From Burkholderia sp. Ax-1719 (GTDB taxonomy: Bacteria > Pseudomonadota > Gammaproteobacteria > Burkholderiales > Burkholderiaceae): 64,000 nt of DNA. Both the position numbers and the translations under genes were made by a program. The DNA is taken from the NCBI RefSeq assembly GCF_011753055.1, contig NZ_VWWJ01000022.1, positions 62,001 to 126,000 on the forward strand, read 5' to 3'. A model generated the notes under the pieces. The model was not told the DNA's origin. It searched no databases and saw nothing but the letters and a program-made list of their open reading frames with translations. Every line of letters starts with the position of its first letter. Position 1 is the first letter of the stretch. Shown one piece after another: positions 60,019 through 64,000 of the stretch.

Positions 60019-61461
60019 TCAACGATGCTCGGTGACGAACTTGGTCACGAGGTACGGCTCCATCGCTTCGGTGCCGCCTTCCGAACCGTAGCCTGAATCC
60101 TTCACGCCGCCAAACGGTACTTCGGGCAGTGCAAGGCCGTGATGGTTGATCGACAGCATGCCGGTCTCGACGTCTTCCGAGAGCGCTGCCGAAGTCGCGC
60201 TCGAACGCGTGTACGCGTAGGCGGCGAGACCATAGGGCAGGCGGTTCGCTTCCGCAATCGCTTCTTCGTAGGTGGAGAAGCGCGAGACCAGCGCGAGCGG
60301 GCCGAACGGCTCTTCATTCATGATGCGGGCGGAAAGCGGCACGTCGGTCAGCACAGTCGGCGCGAAGAAATAACCTTCGCGGCCGATGCGTTCGCCGCCG
60401 GTATGCACCTTTGCGCCCTGTTCGCGCGCGTCGGCTACGAGGCGTTCCATCGCGGCGAGGCGGCGATCGTTCGCGAGCGGCCCCATCTGCACGCCTTCGG
60501 CCAGACCATTGCCGACCTTGATCGTTTTCGTAGCCGCGACGAAGTGTTCGAGGAACTCGTCGTAGGCCGCGTCCTGGACCATGAAACGCGTGGGCGAAAT
60601 GCAGACCTGACCCGCGTTGCGGAACTTTGCGCCCGCGAGCAGTTTGGCGGCGCGCGGAACGTCCGCATCGGCGAATACGATGGCCGGCGCGTGGCCGCCC
60701 AGTTCCATGGTGGCGCGCTTCATGTGCTCGCCAGCCTTCGCCGCAAGCAGCTTGCCTACCGGCGTCGAGCCCGTGAACGAAATCTTGCGGATGGCCGGAT
60801 GCGCAATCAGATACGACGAGACCTCGGCGGGCACGCCGAATACCAGGTTGAGCGCACCTTGCGGCACGCCCGCATCGATAAAGACCTGCACGAGCGCCGC
60901 GCAGCTTGCGGGCGTTTCCTCCGGTCCCTTGAGCACGACGGTACAGCCCGAGGCAAGCGCCGCCGAGACCTTGCGCACCGCCTGATTGAGCGGGAAATTC
61001 CACGGCGTGAAGCAGGCGACCGGACCCACCGGCTCGCGCGTCACGATCTGGCGGACAGCATCCGTGCGCGAGGGCACCACACGGCCATACGTACGGCGGC
61101 CTTCTTCAGCGAACCAGTCGATAACGTCTGCGCCTGCGAGCGTTTCACCCTTGGCTTCAGCCAGCGGCTTGCCTTGCTCGCGCGTCATGATGGCGGCGAT
61201 CTCGTTTGCGCGTTCGCGCAGCAGGTCGGCGGCGCGGCGCATCGTCTTGCTGCGTTCGAGCGGCGAGACCTTGCGCCATGCGCCAAACGCGCGCGCGGCG
61301 GCATCGGCGGCGTCCGAGAGGTCCTGCTCGCTCGCGAGGCTCAGGCGTCCGATCTCCGCCTCGGTGGCGGGATCGATCACGGCAATCGTCTTCGCGCCGG
61401 CGCGCCATGCGCCATCGACGTAAATCTGGGTATCCGGATAAGGCTTCACGTTCGAAGTCAT
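60019..61461 (-). CDS. NAD-dependent succinate-semialdehyde (aldehyde) dehydrogenase
   Basis: The 480-residue ALDH has the catalytic Glu in M-E-L-G-G-H and Cys in G-Q-V-C-I-S-P-T, plus the late block P-F-G-G-V-K-D-S-G. It resembles the SSADH (GabD/Sad) branch. It would oxidise succinate semialdehyde or a close aldehyde. I place the start at ATG 61461 (M-T-S-N-V-K-P-Y), with GGATCG about 8-13 bp upstream. Confidence 0.88.
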   Translation of the reverse strand: MTSNVKPYPDTQIYVDGAWRAGAKTIAVIDPATEAEIGRLSLASEQDLSDAADAAARAFGAWRKVSPLERSKTMRRAADLLRERANEIAAIMTREQGKPLAEAKGETLAGADVIDWFAEEGRRTYGRVVPSRTDAVRQIVTREPVGPVACFTPWNFPLNQAVRKVSAALASGCTVVLKGPEETPASCAALVQVFIDAGVPQGALNLVFGVPAEVSSYLIAHPAIRKISFTGSTPVGKLLAAKAGEHMKRATMELGGHAPAIVFADADVPRAAKLLAGAKFRNAGQVCISPTRFMVQDAAYDEFLEHFVAATKTIKVGNGLAEGVQMGPLANDRRLAAMERLVADAREQGAKVHTGGERIGREGYFFAPTVLTDVPLSARIMNEEPFGPLALVSRFSTYEEAIAEANRLPYGLAAYAYTRSSATSAALSEDVETGMLSINHHGLALPEVPFGGVKDSGYGSEGGTEAMEPYLVTKFVTEHR

Positions 61462-61545
61462 GATGGGACGATCCTCTTCAACGGTTGGGGGCGGGGGCCG
61501 TCTATTCTGCCACCGCTGCGCGCGCTTTGCAGGAGACGCAAATGA

Positions 61546-61576
61546 CAAGGGCCTTCGATATGCTCGAAGGCCCTTG
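61546..61576. terminator. Hairpin between plcN and the aldehyde dehydrogenase gene
   Basis: A 13-bp perfect stem CAAGGGCCTTCGA/TCGAAGGCCCTTG with loop TATGC lies 30 bp past the plcN stop. The T-run is poor on both strands (TCATTTGC on the minus strand). Confidence 0.65.
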
Positions 61577-61605
61577 ACTCAAGCGCTATTTAAAGCGCTT
61601 TCGCT

Positions 61606-63765
61606 TCAGCTGATCTGCGTGATGGGCGCAACGGCTGCCGGATCGCTGATACTCGGGCGGCCGGTTTCGACGTGACCGGCGTAGCGGCGCGCGAAAGTCG
61701 AATCATCGGGGCTGGTGACCGTGAGGTCGTACCAGTGATGACTCGACGCGAGCACCCACGGTTCCTCGATACGCGCATTGGCGGGCACCACCACGAGGCG
61801 CTCGCGCGCGCCGTAGGCGTTGTCCGTCACCGTGAGGCGTGCGATGCCGCCGCCGTGGTTGGTGAACTTGAGGAACAGGTTGCCGTTCGCCACGTCGTAT
61901 TGCGCCGAGACTTCCGGCTGCGGCGTGCCGTTATGCTTGCCGAAGAACCCCTGCACCGACGAAGCCGCCGATGCCGAAGAGCTTGCCGCCGTGCCCGAGA
62001 AGCGGCGCACGAAGCCATTCGGGCCATGCACCTCGAAGGCGTAGACGCCGTTCGTCACGCTCAGATCCCACGTGTCGTCGAGCGACTTGCCCGCTTCGAC
62101 CGTATAGCGCCACGGACCATCGGTGCGATTCGTGCCGTACACATAGAAGTGCGCGCCCTGGCGGCCCTTGTTTGCGAAGGTAATCGAGAGCGTCTGCTTC
62201 GACGGATCGACGTGCGCGTTCACGTGCAACTCGTAGGGCAGCGCGCGGGCATAGCGCACGCCCGGTTCCTGCGCGTCGATCGGACCCGGCGTGGCGGGCA
62301 CGGTTGGCGCCTTGTTCGCCGAGCACTGGTTGTCGGCTTGCGACATATAGTTGCTCGTGTCCGGCAGCGAAGGCATCGACGAATCGGGCGTGCGGAAGTC
62401 GAACGCCGTGGTGAGGTCGCCGCACACCGCGCGACGCCATGCCGTGATGTTCGGCTCATGCACGCCAAAGCGCTCTTCGATAAAGCGGATCACCGAGGTG
62501 TGATCGAATACCTGCGAGCACACGAAGCCGCCCTTGCTCCACGGCGACACGATCGTCATCGGCACGCGCGGGCCGAGGCCGTAGGGCAGGCCGTCGGCGG
62601 TGTACTTGCCGCCGCGCCCCGGATTGACGACATTGTGGATTTCGCCATCCACGCTTACCGTCGATTTACCCTGGGTCGACGTGGTGGGCGGTTGCGGCGG
62701 CACGATGTGGTCGAAGAAGCCGTCGTTCTCGTCATACATGATGAAGAGCACGGTCTTGCTCCATACTTCGGGGTTCGAAGTAAGTGCGTCGAGGATCTGC
62801 GAGGTGTACTCCGCGCCGTAAGCCGGCGTGTATTTCGGATGCTCGGAGAATGCGGCGGGCGGCAGCAGCCAGGACACTTGCGGCAGCTTGTTCGCGAGCA
62901 CGTCGTTCTTCAGATCGGCAATAGTACGCGCCGTCTGCGCGCGCTGATAAAGCTCCGAACCCGGTTGCGCGTTGATGAAGTTGGCGAAATTCTGCAGGAT
63001 GTTGGTCCCGTAGTTGCCATTCATCGGATCGCTGCCGTTGGTGCCTTGCTGATAGATCTGCCACGTGATGCCAGCGGCCTGCAGGCGTTCGGGGTAGGTC
63101 GTCCACGAGAGCAGTTGATACGCGGGCGGCACATCGCCGTCCACATAGTCGTTGTTGTCGAGCAGCGGGCCGCCCATCGTGCCGGTCGGATCGACCATGC
63201 CCGTCATCAGATACGAACGGTTCGGGTGCGTCGGGCCCGGCAGCGAGCAGAAATAGTTATCGCAGACGGTGAACGCATCGGCCAGCGCGTAATGGAACGG
63301 AATGTCCGCGCGCATGTAATAGCCCATCGTCATATCGGTCTTGTACTGCGGCCACTGGTTGTACAGACCGTTGTTGATGGCGTATTGCGTCGGATACCAC
63401 GAGTGGTCGAGATCGCCCACGCATTGCGCGCTGGTCGTCTGCGTATCCAGGTGGAACGGCAGCACCGGCTTGGTGGCGTCTTCCTTCGACGGCTGATACC
63501 AGACCGGCTGGCCGCCCGGTAGCGGGATCGGCAGGCGGTCGTTATAGCCGCGCACGCCGCGCAGATGGCCAAAATAATGGTCGAAGGAGCGGTTCTCCTG
63601 CATGAACACGACGATGTGCTCCACATCGCGGATCGAGCCCGTGCGCGAGAACGCCGGAATGGCGAGCGCGTTACGGATGGACTCGGGCAGGACGGTCATC
63701 GCTGCTGCGGCGGCGCCGGAGGAAGCGACAGTCTGCAGGAAACGGCGACGGCTGTTTGACGTCAT
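61606..63765 (-). CDS. plcN: Phosphocholine-specific phospholipase C (PlcN/PlcH type), Tat-exported
   Basis: The 719-residue protein starts with a twin-arginine signal S-R-R-R-F-L-Q. The phosphoesterase domain has H-I-V-V-F-M-Q-E-N-R-S-F-D-H-Y-F-G, and D-E-N-D-G-F-F-D-H-I-V-P holds the metal-binding Asp/His. Two C-terminal DUF756 repeats follow (G-R-Q-G-A-H-F-Y and later G-N-L-F-L-K-F-T-N). It splits phosphatidylcholine or sphingomyelin outside the cell. Confidence 0.94.
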   Translation of the reverse strand: MTSNSRRRFLQTVASSGAAAAAMTVLPESIRNALAIPAFSRTGSIRDVEHIVVFMQENRSFDHYFGHLRGVRGYNDRLPIPLPGGQPVWYQPSKEDATKPVLPFHLDTQTTSAQCVGDLDHSWYPTQYAINNGLYNQWPQYKTDMTMGYYMRADIPFHYALADAFTVCDNYFCSLPGPTHPNRSYLMTGMVDPTGTMGGPLLDNNDYVDGDVPPAYQLLSWTTYPERLQAAGITWQIYQQGTNGSDPMNGNYGTNILQNFANFINAQPGSELYQRAQTARTIADLKNDVLANKLPQVSWLLPPAAFSEHPKYTPAYGAEYTSQILDALTSNPEVWSKTVLFIMYDENDGFFDHIVPPQPPTTSTQGKSTVSVDGEIHNVVNPGRGGKYTADGLPYGLGPRVPMTIVSPWSKGGFVCSQVFDHTSVIRFIEERFGVHEPNITAWRRAVCGDLTTAFDFRTPDSSMPSLPDTSNYMSQADNQCSANKAPTVPATPGPIDAQEPGVRYARALPYELHVNAHVDPSKQTLSITFANKGRQGAHFYVYGTNRTDGPWRYTVEAGKSLDDTWDLSVTNGVYAFEVHGPNGFVRRFSGTAASSSASAASSVQGFFGKHNGTPQPEVSAQYDVANGNLFLKFTNHGGGIARLTVTDNAYGARERLVVVPANARIEEPWVLASSHHWYDLTVTSPDDSTFARRYAGHVETGRPSISDPAAVAPITQIS

Positions 63766-63822
63766 TCTTGTTCACCTTTCTGCTTGTTGGATGAGTGTGT
63801 GCATAAGCACACGAACGGTGTA

Positions 63823-64000
63823 TTACTGACGCGTCGTTGCGGTACTGCGGGAATCGGTGCTGTCGGTGGTGCTGTTGTCCGCGCTGTTGCCCGCGCTGGT
63901 GCTGGCTTGCGGCGGCTCGTCGCCGGGGGCATAGCTCATGACCGGCGCGACCTGCTGGCTGTCGGCGGCGAGGCTCGCCTGCACGCTTTGCACGGGATCG
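63823..64000 (-). CDS. C-terminal end of an unidentified protein (partial)
   Basis: A frame open to the right edge ends at TAA (63825-63823 on the minus strand). The 59 visible residues are rich in Ser, Thr, Asp and Asn and end A-T-T-R-Q. I do not recognise it; the low-complexity tail fits a secreted or surface protein. It lies upstream of plcN on the same strand with 57 bp between, so co-transcription is possible. Confidence 0.45.
   Translation of the reverse strand, partial: DPVQSVQASLAADSQQVAPVMSYAPGDEPPQASTSAGNSADNSTTDSTDSRSTATTRQ

Overview
The window is a GC-rich, densely coded chromosomal segment that looks like the Burkholderia sensu lato group (Paraburkholderia or Caballeronia rather than the cepacia complex). 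The call rests on a complete cepacian-type exopolysaccharide locus, recBCD, and typical neighbours such as a phosphocholine-specific phospholipase C and EmrAB/OMF efflux genes. No rRNA, tRNA, CRISPR array, transposase or prophage gene was found.

Region 1 (1-24.8 kb) is the exopolysaccharide locus. It runs from the 3' end of the priming phosphotransferase gene (bceB) through bceC-D-E-F-G-H-I-J-K on the plus strand. bceM-N-O follow on the minus strand, then bceP-Q-R on the plus strand, bceS on the minus strand, and bceT on the plus strand. Together they supply UDP-glucose (BceT), UDP-glucuronate (BceC) and GDP-D-rhamnose (BceN/M). Glycosyltransferases BceG, H, J, K and R build the repeat unit on undecaprenyl phosphate, BceQ flips it and BceI polymerises it. 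BceE, BceF and BceD form the Wza/BY-kinase/phosphatase export and control set, and BceO and BceS acylate the polymer. BceP is an exported beta-propeller protein. The two parts that are separate bce-I and bce-II clusters in the cepacia complex are joined here. Strong bidirectional hairpin terminators separate the convergent units. A 47-residue single-span membrane protein, apparently not annotated as part of such loci, lies between bceS and bceT.

Region 2 (24.8-34.9 kb) is a set of short metabolic and transport units: a nucleoside deaminase with a BMP-type nucleoside-binding lipoprotein-like protein, a sedolisin (S53) followed by a serine carboxypeptidase (S10), a nucleoside 2-deoxyribosyltransferase divergent from an MFS transporter, an orphan amino-acid-type binding protein, and a ferredoxin-type reductase. 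Region 3 (35-39.2 kb) has a TibC/Aah-like protein O-heptosyltransferase without an adjacent autotransporter, then ugpA-ugpE-ugpC without ugpB. Region 4 (39.4-49.1 kb) is the translationally coupled recC-recB-recD operon.

Region 5 (49.2-56.5 kb) holds an Ohr peroxidase gene and a TetR regulator that share a set of three matching palindromes, a LysE/RhtB exporter, and a CecR-like regulator divergent from an emrA-emrB-OMF efflux operon. Region 6 (56.7-64 kb) has a 2-keto-3-deoxygluconate permease, a cytochrome b561/catalase-like peroxidase pair, a GFA-family protein, an NAD-dependent aldehyde dehydrogenase, a Tat-exported phospholipase C, and the 3' end of an unidentified gene.

The features I think most deserve follow-up are the TetR/ohr operator set with a near-leaderless tetR transcript, the small membrane protein in the bce locus, the orphan O-heptosyltransferase, the EF-hand-bearing BceP propeller, and the pair of unlinked acid-type peptidases that lack signal peptides. 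All functions are read from sequence motifs and recalled family knowledge; no database search was run.
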